From: JAVJUV01 sp040220415 | Lineage (GTDB): Bacteria; Pseudomonadota; Alphaproteobacteria; Rhodobacterales; Rhodobacteraceae | Assembly: GCA_040220415.1 (NCBI GenBank) | Contig: JAVJUV010000050.1 | Coordinates: 13,385 to 77,384, forward strand | Direction: 5' to 3' | Length of the DNA: 64,000 nt | Part shown: positions 1 to 7,957 of the stretch, one piece after another | Layout: every line of letters begins with the position of its first letter | How positions within the stretch are numbered: the first letter of the stretch is position 1 | The notes under the pieces: generated by a model | The model's database searches: none | The model's input: only the letters and a program-made list of their open reading frames with translations | Told to the model about the DNA's origin: nothing | Made by a program: the position numbers and the translations under genes

Positions 1-1398
1 GGTCGGATGTACGGCCACCGTGCTGTCGAAATCCTCTTTCGTCAGTCCTGCCCTGACGGCAATTCCCACCATCTGGATCAACTCGCCTGCCTCTGGCGCG
101 ACGATGTGGCATCCCAGCACCTTGCGGGTGGCCTTGGATACAATAAGCTTCATCAGCACCCTGTCGGATCGTTCCGCAAAGGCCGACTTCATCGGGCGGA
201 ACGACGTGCAGTAGACTTCGATCTCTTCGATTTCCCGCGCCTGTTCTTCGGTCAGCCCCACGGTTCCAAGCTCGGGTTGGGTGAAGACCGCCGAGGGAAC
301 GTAGGTATGGTCGACCGCCGTGGGATTGCCCTTGAAGACCGTTTCCGTGAACGCCATGCCCTCGCGGATCGCAACCGGCGTCAACTGGATACGGTCGGTC
401 ACGTCTCCGATGGCATAGATATTGTCCACGGCCGTTTTCGAGTAGTCGTCGACTTCGATTGCGCCGCGACGATTGATGCCGACGCCCAGTTGTTCCAGCC
501 CCAGTCCGTGACTGTTCGGCGCGCGCCCCGTCGCGAAGAAGACATAGTCGAACACCCGCTCGGACCCGTTCGTCGCCTTGACCCAGACCGTATCGCCGGG
601 CGCGCCTGTGTGCCCGGCCTCGTGCTCGGGGTCGATGCCCAGTTCTTCTACCGGCACCCGTATTCCCGCACCCGCGGCACGCTCGAACTCGGGCGCCATT
701 TCGACGATGTTCGTGCCAAGGTGCAGATCGATCCCTCTCTCGCGCATCATCTCGGCGACCAGGCCGCGGGCCTCTTCGTCGAAGCCGCGCAGAATCTGCG
801 CGCCGCGATAGTATTGGGTGACCTCAACCCCAAGCCCATTCAGGATGCAGGCGAATTCGCAGGCGATATAGCCGCCGCCGACGATCAGGATCGACTTCGG
901 CAGTCGTTCCAGGTTGAAGATATCGTTCGAGACGATACCGAGATGCGCGTTGGGCATGTCCGGTCGTACCGGATGACCGCCGGTCGCGATCAGGATGGTC
1001 TCGGCGGTCACCGTTCGCCCGTCCGCCAGGCGCACGGTATGAGCGTCGTCCAGGCTGGCGCGAACGTCGAAGATGGAGATATCCGAAGCTTCGAGCAGTC
1101 GGCGGTAGACGCCCTCGAGCCGGTCGAGTTCTGCATTCAGGTTTGCGTGAAAGCCCGGCCAGTCGAACGCGCCCAGGTTCATGTCCCAGCCGTAGTCGCG
1201 GGCAAGCGACGCCTGTTCGCGGAACTCAGAGGCAAAAACCATCAGCTTCTTCGGAACGCAGCCCCTTATGACGCAGGTGCCGCCCATTCGGCTTTCTTCG
1301 GCCAGCCCTACCTTGGCGCCGGTGGCAGCAGCCGTCCGAGCCGCACGCACGCCACCCGAACCGCCACCAATCACGAAAAGATCGAAGTCATGAGCCAT
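1..1398 (-). CDS. gor: Glutathione-disulfide reductase (3' end cut by window)
   Basis: A flavoprotein that reduces oxidised glutathione with NADPH in the cytoplasm. The N-terminus has the FAD-binding GGGSGG loop (residues 11-16) and the redox-active pair in CVIRGC (42-47) followed by PKK. A second GGGYIA nucleotide-binding loop and the AIGDV FAD motif follow. The reading frame stays open to base 1, where it reaches the HPT motif that carries the catalytic histidine of the partner subunit, so only a short C-terminal tail is missing. The start is the ATG 6 bases after the rpiA stop, so rpiA and gor probably form an operon. The isoleucine-arginine inside the redox motif (often valine-asparagine-valine-glycine in other lineages) is what I expect of the bacterial/plant-type enzyme, but I could not align it. 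Confidence 0.93.
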   Translation of the reverse strand, partial: MAHDFDLFVIGGGSGGVRAARTAAATGAKVGLAEESRMGGTCVIRGCVPKKLMVFASEFREQASLARDYGWDMNLGAFDWPGFHANLNAELDRLEGVYRRLLEASDISIFDVRASLDDAHTVRLADGRTVTAETILIATGGHPVRPDMPNAHLGIVSNDIFNLERLPKSILIVGGGYIACEFACILNGLGVEVTQYYRGAQILRGFDEEARGLVAEMMRERGIDLHLGTNIVEMAPEFERAAGAGIRVPVEELGIDPEHEAGHTGAPGDTVWVKATNGSERVFDYVFFATGRAPNSHGLGLEQLGVGINRRGAIEVDDYSKTAVDNIYAIGDVTDRIQLTPVAIREGMAFTETVFKGNPTAVDHTYVPSAVFTQPELGTVGLTEEQAREIEEIEVYCTSFRPMKSAFAERSDRVLMKLIVSKATRKVLGCHIVAPEAGELIQMVGIAVRAGLTKEDFDSTVAVHPT

Positions 1399-1404
1399 TG
1401 GCGA

Positions 1405-2193
1405 TTATTCCGCAATGTCCAGAAAAACGTTGTCGTCGCCGGCCATGTGGATGTGCGATTTTTCGACATCGCCGGAATTGATATCGCGGACTTCGACGCT
1501 GCCGTCGCCGTGCCCGGTGATGATCACGTCGCATATGTCGATGAACAGCCCGTTCTCGACAACACCCGGTACCTGGTTGAGGATCAGCGACAACTGCCGG
1601 GCATTTCCGATACGTCCCAGGTGAAGGTCGATGATGTGATTGCCTTCGTCGGTTACGAAGAGCGCGTCGTTCTTCATCCGGAACTCGCCGGTGTTGCCCA
1701 TCACGTCCAGGCCTTCCAGCATCTCTTCCAACAGGCGTTTCGTGGTGTTCATGCCGAATCCGATGACCTCGACCGGCAGAGGGAACGCGCCCAGCGTTTC
1801 GACCTTCTTGGTCTTGTCGGCGATCACGATCATCCGGTCCGAAGCCGTCGCGACGATCTTTTCCTGCAGAAGTGCGCCGCCACCGCCCGTGATCAGGTTA
1901 AGTTCGCTGTCGTACTCGTCGGCGCCATCGATCGTCAGGTCCAGCCATCCGGCGTCGTCCAGCGTGGTGATCGGAATGCCCAACTCGGTTGCCAGGGTCG
2001 CCGTTGCGGCCGACGTCGGAACACCGGTGAATCTCAGGCCCTCGGACCTCACTCTCTCGGCCAGGCACTTGACCAGCCAGGCTGCGGTAGAGCCGGTCCC
2101 AAGGCCGACCTTCATGCCGTTCGTAACGAAAGAGGACGCCCTCTTCGCGGCGGCGAATTTTGCGGTATCGACGGGTGACAGGGGGTTGGTCAT
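1405..2193 (-). CDS. rpiA: Ribose-5-phosphate isomerase A
   Basis: Interconverts ribose 5-phosphate and ribulose 5-phosphate in the non-oxidative pentose phosphate pathway. The 262-residue product has the family length and motifs: GLGTGSTA near residue 30 (phosphate loop), DGADE and GGGGALLQEK in the middle. The frame is open for 28 more codons upstream (to 2277), but the ATG at 2193 gives the usual N-terminus MTNPLSPVDTAK and the extension does not look like this family. It is followed after 6 bases by gor on the same strand. The pairing links pentose phosphate flux and NADPH-dependent glutathione reduction, though that link is my inference. Confidence 0.95.
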   Translation of the reverse strand: MTNPLSPVDTAKFAAAKRASSFVTNGMKVGLGTGSTAAWLVKCLAERVRSEGLRFTGVPTSAATATLATELGIPITTLDDAGWLDLTIDGADEYDSELNLITGGGGALLQEKIVATASDRMIVIADKTKKVETLGAFPLPVEVIGFGMNTTKRLLEEMLEGLDVMGNTGEFRMKNDALFVTDEGNHIIDLHLGRIGNARQLSLILNQVPGVVENGLFIDICDVIITGHGDGSVEVRDINSGDVEKSHIHMAGDDNVFLDIAE

Positions 2194-2310
2194 GGCATCT
2201 CTCAGGCAGCTGGCTTTGGCCTTATAGGAAGATTGATCGGGAAGGGCGAGGGGGTCAGACGAGATTCCACTCGCCACATGACCGCAGCTTTGTTAAAGAC
2301 CGCGCCCAGT

Positions 2311-2395
2311 GCGGGTGTGGCGGAACTGGTAGACGCACCAGATTTAGGTTCTGGCGCCGCGAGGCGTGGGGGTTCGAGTCCCTTCACCCGCACCA
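2311..2395 (+). tRNA. tRNA-Leu (anticodon TAG)
   Basis: An 85-base class II tRNA. The acceptor arms GCGGGTG (2311-2317) and CACCCGC (2385-2391) pair fully, followed by discriminator A and an encoded CCA (2393-2395). The anticodon arm CCAGA-TTTAGGT-TCTGG carries TAG. A long variable arm and the T-loop GGTTCGAGTCC are present. It sits between rpiA and tig. Confidence 0.96.
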
Positions 2396-2736
2396 ACATC
2401 GGGCTTCAGGCAGGAAAACCACGGGTCGGATACCGCGCAAGGGCGGGTGCCGAGCACCAGTCTCGCGCGTTGCCGGCGTGAAACAGACGATTCCCGGAGA
2501 TTTTTCGGAGTGACGGCTTCAGGGCGCCGCCAGACTTCCCGAATTGCCGTCAGGGATGCAACGCCTGTGCCGTGGCGCGATTTCCAAGCGCCGGATTGCC
2601 CGCGTTCTGCGGCGCAGACCCCCTGGCTTAAGCGGCCCCGGTTTCGCCTTGCGCCTTCGCGCGCTCTTGCCTAGAAGGGCCGCTGATTTTCCGCCCACCC
2701 GGAATCCGTCCGGCCGGGCCATCGAAGAGGTAAGAT
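2396..2736. other. Intergenic region between tRNA-Leu and tig
   Basis: About 340 bases without a convincing gene. Several open frames cross it, but they run antisense to each other and into tig. It must contain the tig promoter; I see no clear sigma-70 boxes. A GAGG Shine-Dalgarno sequence stands just before the tig ATG. Confidence 0.5.
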
Positions 2737-4068
2737 ATGCAGGTCACCGAGACCCTGAACGACGGGCTGAAGCGCGGCTACAAACTGATCGTGACAGCGC
2801 AGGAACTGGATGCGAAGGTCAACGAAAAGCTGGCCGAGGCTGCGCCCGAGATCGAGATGAAGGGCTTTCGCAAGGGCAAGGTCCCGATGGCGCTGCTGAA
2901 GAAGCAGTTCGGCCCGCGCCTTCTGGGCGAGGCGATGCAGGAAAGCGTCGACGGCGCGATGAACAAGCACTTCGAAGATTCGGGCGACCGTCCGGCGATG
3001 CAGCCCAAGGTCGAGATGACCAACGAAGACTGGAAAGAAGGCGACGACGTCGAGGTTTCCATGTCCTACGAGGCGCTGCCGGAGATCCCCGAGGTCGACT
3101 TCTCGAAGATCAAGCTGGAGAAGTTGGTCGTGAAGGCCGACGAAAAGGCCATCGACGAGGCGCTGGGCAACCTCGCCGAGAGCGCGCAGAATTTCGAGGA
3201 CCGCAAGAAAGGCTCCAAGGCCAAGGACGGCGACCAGATCGTGATCGATTTCGTGGGCAAGGTCGACGGCGAGGCCTTCGACGGCGGTGCCGCCGAGGAT
3301 TTCCCGCTGGTTCTGGGCTCGGGCCAGTTCATTCCCGGCTTCGAAGAGCAGCTTGTCGGTGTGAAGAGCGGCGACGAGAAGGCGGTCGAGGTCACGTTCC
3401 CCGAGCACTACGGCAATGCCGACCTGGCCGGCAAGGCCGCGACCTTCGACGTGACCGTTAAGGCCGTCAAGGAACCCAAGCCTGCGTCTATCGACGATGA
3501 GCTCGCGAAGAAATACGGTGCCGAGGATCTGGAAGCCCTGAAGGGCCAGATCTCCGAAAGGCTTGAAGCCGAGTTCGCCGGCGCCGCCCGCGCGGTCATG
3601 AAACGCGGTCTTCTGGACGAGCTGGACAAGGCCGTCAAATTCGATCTTCCGCCTTCGCTTGTCGAAGCCGAGGCGAACCAGATCGCCCACCAACTCTGGC
3701 ACGAGGAAAATCCGGACGTGCACGGGCACGATCATCCCGAGATCGAGCCGACGGAAGAGCACACCAAGCTGGCGGAGCGCCGCGTGCGTCTTGGACTGCT
3801 GCTGGCCGAGATGGGTCAGAAGGCCGAGGTCGAGGTAAGCGACGCGGAAATGACCCAGGCGGTCATGAACCAGGCACGCCAATATCCCGGGCAGGAACGC
3901 CAGTTCTTCGAATTCGTGCAGCAGAACCCGCAGATGCGTCAGCAGATTCAGGCGCCGATCTTCGAAGACAAGGTCGTGGACCACATCTTCGAACAGATCA
4001 CTGTCAAGGAAAAGGAAGTCTCGAAGGACAAGCTTCAGAAAGCCGTCGAGGCGATGGAAGAAGAGTGA
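2737..4068 (+). CDS. tig: Trigger factor, ribosome-associated chaperone and peptidyl-prolyl isomerase
   Basis: Binds nascent chains at the ribosome exit tunnel. The 443-residue length is normal. The N-terminal ribosome-binding domain contains the signature GFRKGKVP near residue 45. The FKBP-type isomerase domain follows (about 155-240; GDQIVIDFVGKVDGEAF and the strand ending in FPEHYG). The C-terminal helical chaperone arms end in an acidic tail, and a histidine-rich stretch (DVHGHDHPE) lies in the arm region. The ATG at 2737 has a GAGG ribosome site. A strong intrinsic terminator follows at 4101. It stands alone, without clpP/clpX downstream. Confidence 0.97.
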   Translation: MQVTETLNDGLKRGYKLIVTAQELDAKVNEKLAEAAPEIEMKGFRKGKVPMALLKKQFGPRLLGEAMQESVDGAMNKHFEDSGDRPAMQPKVEMTNEDWKEGDDVEVSMSYEALPEIPEVDFSKIKLEKLVVKADEKAIDEALGNLAESAQNFEDRKKGSKAKDGDQIVIDFVGKVDGEAFDGGAAEDFPLVLGSGQFIPGFEEQLVGVKSGDEKAVEVTFPEHYGNADLAGKAATFDVTVKAVKEPKPASIDDELAKKYGAEDLEALKGQISERLEAEFAGAARAVMKRGLLDELDKAVKFDLPPSLVEAEANQIAHQLWHEENPDVHGHDHPEIEPTEEHTKLAERRVRLGLLLAEMGQKAEVEVSDAEMTQAVMNQARQYPGQERQFFEFVQQNPQMRQQIQAPIFEDKVVDHIFEQITVKEKEVSKDKLQKAVEAMEEE

Positions 4069-4100
4069 TTGCCGGGCGACGCCTGCACTTCAACTTCAGG

Positions 4101-4130
4101 AAAGGCCGACCGTTTGCGTCGGCCTTTTTT
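4101..4130 (+). terminator. Intrinsic terminator of tig
   Basis: A perfect 10-bp stem (AAAGGCCGAC / GTCGGCCTTT) with a 7-base loop and a run of six T at 4125-4130, 32 bases after the tig stop. Confidence 0.93.
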
Positions 4131-4134
4131 CTTG

Positions 4135-4329
4135 TCATGCGACGCGGCGTGAATGCCCGTCGATGCGGACCAGTGCCACTTCCAGACTGCGCGGAAGGAA
4201 GGGGTTTGGCGCACCCGCCCGAACCCAGGACGAATAGCGGCATATACGGACGGCGGTCAGCAGGTAGAGCGCGAAGAGCAGCAAGGGGATCAGGCGCTCG
4301 ACACCGGGGAGCAGATTTAAAAGGGCCAC
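4135..4329 (-). CDS. Small putative membrane protein
   Basis: Not recognised. A 64-residue frame starting with GTG, preceded at 8 bases by GGAG, a good ribosome site. Residues 12-28 (LIPLLLFALYLLTAVRI) form one likely membrane helix; the rest is basic, including SRR near the C-terminus. It converges with tig and ends only 5 bases beyond the tig terminator. The hydrophobic segment and ribosome site favour a real gene, but the length makes chance possible. Confidence 0.45.
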   Translation of the reverse strand: MALLNLLPGVERLIPLLLFALYLLTAVRICRYSSWVRAGAPNPFLPRSLEVALVRIDGHSRRVA

Positions 4330-4563
4330 TGTTTAATCTCCAGAACTGACACGTCACTTTGCGATGTTCTCATTAAGACAGGTACTTGTGCCGGATTCAT
4401 GATTTGTCGGGGGTGATTTCTGGAAGTTTCCGGGGCGCTGGCCGGAAATAAGGCGTCGTTTCGCCCCAATCGCCACGTTGTTTCCGGATTTTGTCAAGGA
4501 ATGTCTGGAATTTTTCGGGTTTCTTCCCTAATATAACCTGTATTCGCGTGTCTCATCGAGACC

Positions 4564-4588
4564 GTAACAAGTGTGTATGTAACAAGTG
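4564..4588 (+). repeat. Two direct copies of GTAACAAGTG, 15 bp apart
   Basis: GTAACAAGTG occurs at 4564-4573 and again at 4579-4588, directly before the small acidic protein gene. The second copy contains a possible GTG start of that gene. Role unknown; could be an operator or chance duplication. Confidence 0.6.
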
Positions 4589-4597
4589 GAACTGGCG

Positions 4598-4942
4598 ATG
4601 GTTGCCCAAAATCCCGTTATTTGTATAGATTTTTCCGGCGTTTGCGCCGCGCTTCCCGCGCTTCCTCTCGAGGATATCGTCTCAGCCCTAAGCGATGCCG
4701 ATCTGGTGGCGCTTGAGGATGAGCTGGATTTCTACGCTTTCACCGGGGTCCCGTCGCGGCGGATGCTGGAGATCCTGGACAGGGCCGAACTGCTGGACGA
4801 CGAGTGGCGGCCGCTTCTTGACGCCGACATTGACCCGGATATGCCCCGACCGATTGCCTTTAAGCCAAGGGTGATCCATCGAAGGGACAAAGCTCGACAC
4901 CAGCCTTTTCTAGCGCCTCTCGAACTGTCGAAGACAGCTTGA
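4598..4942 (+). CDS. Hypothetical acidic protein
   Basis: Not recognised. The 114-residue product is strongly acidic between residues 25 and 85 (for example ALEDELDFYAF and LLDADIDPDMP) with codon choice like neighbouring genes, which suggests real coding. No membrane segment, signal peptide or cysteine motif is obvious. The first 15 codons are AT-rich. An in-frame GTG at 4586 would add four residues; neither start has a strong ribosome site. The last 83 bases overlap the 3' end of the convergent pxpA, so the basic C-terminal tail may be an accident of a late stop. Confidence 0.5.
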   Translation: MVAQNPVICIDFSGVCAALPALPLEDIVSALSDADLVALEDELDFYAFTGVPSRRMLEILDRAELLDDEWRPLLDADIDPDMPRPIAFKPRVIHRRDKARHQPFLAPLELSKTA

Positions 4943-5636
4943 GCGCTGCGGCGCTGTCGCCGTGCACGCAGATGGTGTCGATCCGAGTTTCCAACCGCTG
5001 TCCGTCACCTGTCAGGATCGCACCTTCCATGACCATCTTCACCATGTTGGCCGCCGCCTGCTCCGGATCGTGGATCATCGCGCCGGGCAATCGCCGGTCG
5101 ACAAGCGTTCCGTCGGGATTGTAGGCGCGGTCGGCAAAAATCTCGCCGGCCCATTTGCATCCCAGGCCGCGGCAGACGTCTTCCATCGGCGTCGCCGCAA
5201 GTCCCATGATGATGATGTCCGGCGCCACGTCCAGCGCCGCCTCGTAACATGCGCGCGCCATCTCGGCATTCTCGCAGGCCATGTTCGACAAGGCGCCGTG
5301 CAACTTGAAGTGTCGCACCTCGCCGCCGACCGAGCGCGCCATCGCCTGTGCCGCGCCTACCTGATAGCGGATCTGGTTGGCCAGAGTTCCAAGCGGCACC
5401 TGCATCCGGTTGCGCCCGAAACCCATGAGGTCGGCGAAACCGGGGTGCGCACCGATGCCGACGCCGTTCCCGACGGCCATCGCCATGGTCGCGGCCATCG
5501 TGTCAGGATCACCGGCATGGAATCCGCAAGCGATGTTCGCCGAGGTGACGATCTTCAGCAGGCCGGCATCGTCGCCCATTTTCCAGGGGCCGAAGCCTTC
5601 GCCCATGTCCGAGTTGAGATCCACGGAAAGTGTCAT
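4860..5636 (-). CDS. pxpA: 5-oxoprolinase subunit A (LamB/YcsF family)
   Basis: Family members form the ATP-dependent 5-oxoprolinase with PxpB and PxpC, turning the damaged metabolite 5-oxoproline back into glutamate. The 258-residue product starts with the signature VDLNSDMGEGFGPWKMGDD, then has ANIACGFHAGDP and GAHPGF (histidines and acidic residues of the TIM-like barrel), and near the end ICVHGDS, all typical. The ATG at 5636 gives the standard N-terminus; the 37-codon upstream extension is not family-like. PxpB and PxpC are not adjacent, so partners must lie elsewhere. It converges on the small acidic gene. Confidence 0.92.
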   Translation of the reverse strand: MTLSVDLNSDMGEGFGPWKMGDDAGLLKIVTSANIACGFHAGDPDTMAATMAMAVGNGVGIGAHPGFADLMGFGRNRMQVPLGTLANQIRYQVGAAQAMARSVGGEVRHFKLHGALSNMACENAEMARACYEAALDVAPDIIIMGLAATPMEDVCRGLGCKWAGEIFADRAYNPDGTLVDRRLPGAMIHDPEQAAANMVKMVMEGAILTGDGQRLETRIDTICVHGDSAAALKLSSTVREALEKAGVELCPFDGSPLA

Positions 5637-5842
5637 GATCGGATCAGACCTCGCCCGAAGGGATTCGGCAAGTGGTTCAATCGGTTCCGTTTGGTCACAT
5701 TCCGCAACATAAGGTGCGGAAAGGACGATTCCGGGTTTCGCCCCCATTGCCGCTATCCTAGGACAGGAGGTGCCGTGCCGGTCCGGCGGACGCGGTCTGT
5801 TTCTCCCGGTGTGCGGGCTGCCGGGCGCACAGCGCAGGCAAT

Positions 5843-7549
5843 ATGCCCGATGCTATGATCATGGACGGCGAGCCGAAGTCATCACCAGAGCCGTTTTCGA
5901 ACCCGGTTTTTCGGGCGATCAGAAACGCCTGGGTAACGCTTCGGAAAAAGGGGCCGGGGCAGATTCAGTTCTGGTTCATCGCGCTCTTGATCGGGATTGC
6001 GGCCGGATTCGCTGCGCTGTTATTCCGCAAGTCCATCGACTGGCTGCAGCGCACGCTTTACGGCACATCGGATCCCCAGCATCTGCACAGTTTTGCCGAG
6101 ACGTTGCCGTGGTACATGATCCTGCTGATCCCCATCCTCGGCGGTGCGGTCGTGGGGATTATCCTGAACAGGTTCACGGCAGACGGACGGGTCCATTCCG
6201 TGGCGGACGTGATCGAAGGTGCGGCCCTGAAAGATGGTCGCGTCGAGATCAAGGCGGGTCTTGCCTCGGCCACGGCATCGCTGATCACGCTCGGCACCGG
6301 AGGCTCGACGGGTCGCGAGGGGCCGGTCGTCCATCTTGCAGCGGTGATCTCAAGTTGGGTTTCAGACAGAATCGGTGCCACCGGCATCACCAGCCGCGAG
6401 CTTCTGGGGTGCGCAGTGGCAGCAGCGGTCTCGGCCTCGTTCAATGCGCCGATCGCGGGGGCGCTATTCGCAATGGAAGTCGTCCTTCGGCATTTTGCCG
6501 TTCACGCCTTCGCTCCCATCGTCGTCGCCAGCGCGGCAGGCACGGTGATCAACAGACTGGCATTCGGGGACATGACCGAGTTCCGTCTGATGGAAGAGGG
6601 GGCGCTTGCGTTTTACGTCGAGCTTCCGGCTTTCCTGATTCTGGGCGTGGTTTCGGGACTGGTGGCCGTCGCGATGATGAAGTCGATCTTCTTCGCCGAG
6701 GATCTGGCAAGCCGGTTACGCCGCTATACCGGGCTGCCTCGTTTCCTGCGTCCGGCAGTGGCCGGGCTGATGCTTGGAGCGATGGCGATCTTCTATCCGC
6801 ACATCATCGGTGTCGGCTACGAGACGACATCGCGCGCGTTGACCGGGGCACTGGTCTGGCACGAGGCGGTGGTTTTCTGCATTCTCAAGGTGGTGGCGGT
6901 TGCCATAACGATGGCCGGCCGCATGGGGGGCGGTGTCTTTTCGCCTTCGCTGATGGTAGGCGCGCTTCTGGGGCTGGCTTTTGGTTTGACCGCGACCGCA
7001 ATTTTCCCGAACGTCTCGGGCTCCGAGACTCTGTATGCGCTTGCGGGCATGGGCGCCGTCGCCGCCGCCGTTCTGGGCGCACCAATTTCGACGACACTGA
7101 TCGTATTCGAACTGACGGGTGACTGGCAGACCGGGCTTGCGGTGATGGTGGCTGTATCGATTTCCACCGCGGTAGCCTCACGCATGATCGACCGTTCCTT
7201 CTTCCTGACCCAGCTTGAGCGGCGCAACATCCATCTGGCGGCCGGGCCGCAGGCATATCTTCTGTCGATGTTTCGTGTCGCCAACGTCATGCGCACGCCC
7301 GACGATCCGCGCTCGGCGCCGGATGACGCGATGTGGCAGGCGATCGAAGAAGGACACTGGGTCGAGCGAAACGCAACGCTTGAAACGGCGTTGCCGATTT
7401 TCGAGCGGACATCACGCCAGTTTCTGCCTGTCGTCACAATGGGTGGAGGAGGCAAGGCGCCCCAGATTCACGGGGCGCTGTTCCATGTCGATGTCTTGCG
7501 CGCCTACAACCGCGCTCTGGCCGCGACGGCGGCCGAAGAACACGGCTAG
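5843..7549 (+). CDS. ClC family chloride channel or H+/Cl- antiporter
   Basis: A multi-spanning inner-membrane protein of 568 residues. It carries the ClC signatures GSTGREGP near residue 153, with the gating glutamate, and GGGVFSPSLMVGA near residue 361. The usual selectivity motif GSGIP is not seen in that exact form. About 10-12 hydrophobic helices run from residue 45 to 450. The C-terminal 100 residues are soluble and could be a partial CBS-like regulatory region. The start at 5843 is chosen because it is the first of two ATGs (the second at 5858) after the divergent pxpA promoter region. Presence of the gating glutamate fits either a channel or an exchanger. Confidence 0.92.
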   Translation: MPDAMIMDGEPKSSPEPFSNPVFRAIRNAWVTLRKKGPGQIQFWFIALLIGIAAGFAALLFRKSIDWLQRTLYGTSDPQHLHSFAETLPWYMILLIPILGGAVVGIILNRFTADGRVHSVADVIEGAALKDGRVEIKAGLASATASLITLGTGGSTGREGPVVHLAAVISSWVSDRIGATGITSRELLGCAVAAAVSASFNAPIAGALFAMEVVLRHFAVHAFAPIVVASAAGTVINRLAFGDMTEFRLMEEGALAFYVELPAFLILGVVSGLVAVAMMKSIFFAEDLASRLRRYTGLPRFLRPAVAGLMLGAMAIFYPHIIGVGYETTSRALTGALVWHEAVVFCILKVVAVAITMAGRMGGGVFSPSLMVGALLGLAFGLTATAIFPNVSGSETLYALAGMGAVAAAVLGAPISTTLIVFELTGDWQTGLAVMVAVSISTAVASRMIDRSFFLTQLERRNIHLAAGPQAYLLSMFRVANVMRTPDDPRSAPDDAMWQAIEEGHWVERNATLETALPIFERTSRQFLPVVTMGGGGKAPQIHGALFHVDVLRAYNRALAATAAEEHG

Positions 7550-7551
7550 CG

Positions 7552-7896
7552 TCAGATCTGCTCCACCGCCACCAGGTCGCCCGCGAAAAACGCAAGGTAT
7601 CCAGCAATCTCGTTCGCGACTTCATCGGGCGCTTCGTAGCTCCAGACGGAATTCTGAAGCGTCGTGCTTTTGGTGACGATAGAGAAATAGCTGGCCTCGC
7701 CCAGCTGGGGCGATGTCGTTTTCTTGTCGGAAGTATCCAGGAATTCCATCGCGATATCCTCGCGCGGAAAATAGATGACGAACGGATTGTCGCCCTCAAC
7801 GAGTTTCAACGCGCGGTCGCTTTCGCCCAGAACGGCACCGCCGGCACGCACCACCCAGGTGCCCTCCGCCGGCCGGATCGTGATGTGTTCGGCCAT
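7552..7896 (-). CDS. DUF427 domain protein
   Basis: A 114-residue member of the small beta-barrel DUF427 family, whose function is not established. Typical segments are IRPAEGTWVVRAGGAVLGESDRALKLVEG at the N-terminus (seen in parts) and the aromatic core SVWSYEAP. The ATG at 7896 has AAGGAAGAG as ribosome site; the frame is open upstream, but those codons are not conserved in style. It ends 2 bases after the stop of the ClC gene on the opposite strand. Confidence 0.88.
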   Translation of the reverse strand: MAEHITIRPAEGTWVVRAGGAVLGESDRALKLVEGDNPFVIYFPREDIAMEFLDTSDKKTTSPQLGEASYFSIVTKSTTLQNSVWSYEAPDEVANEIAGYLAFFAGDLVAVEQI

Positions 7897-7957
7897 GATC
7901 TCTTCCTTGTTTGTCAGACTTCTAGCAGTCTTTGGATCACAAGGCCATGACATGGCT

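Noticed and set aside
7..2178. A 723-codon open frame on the plus strand across gor and rpiA
   Set aside because: It is antisense to two clear genes and has no family resemblance; high GC makes long mirror frames.
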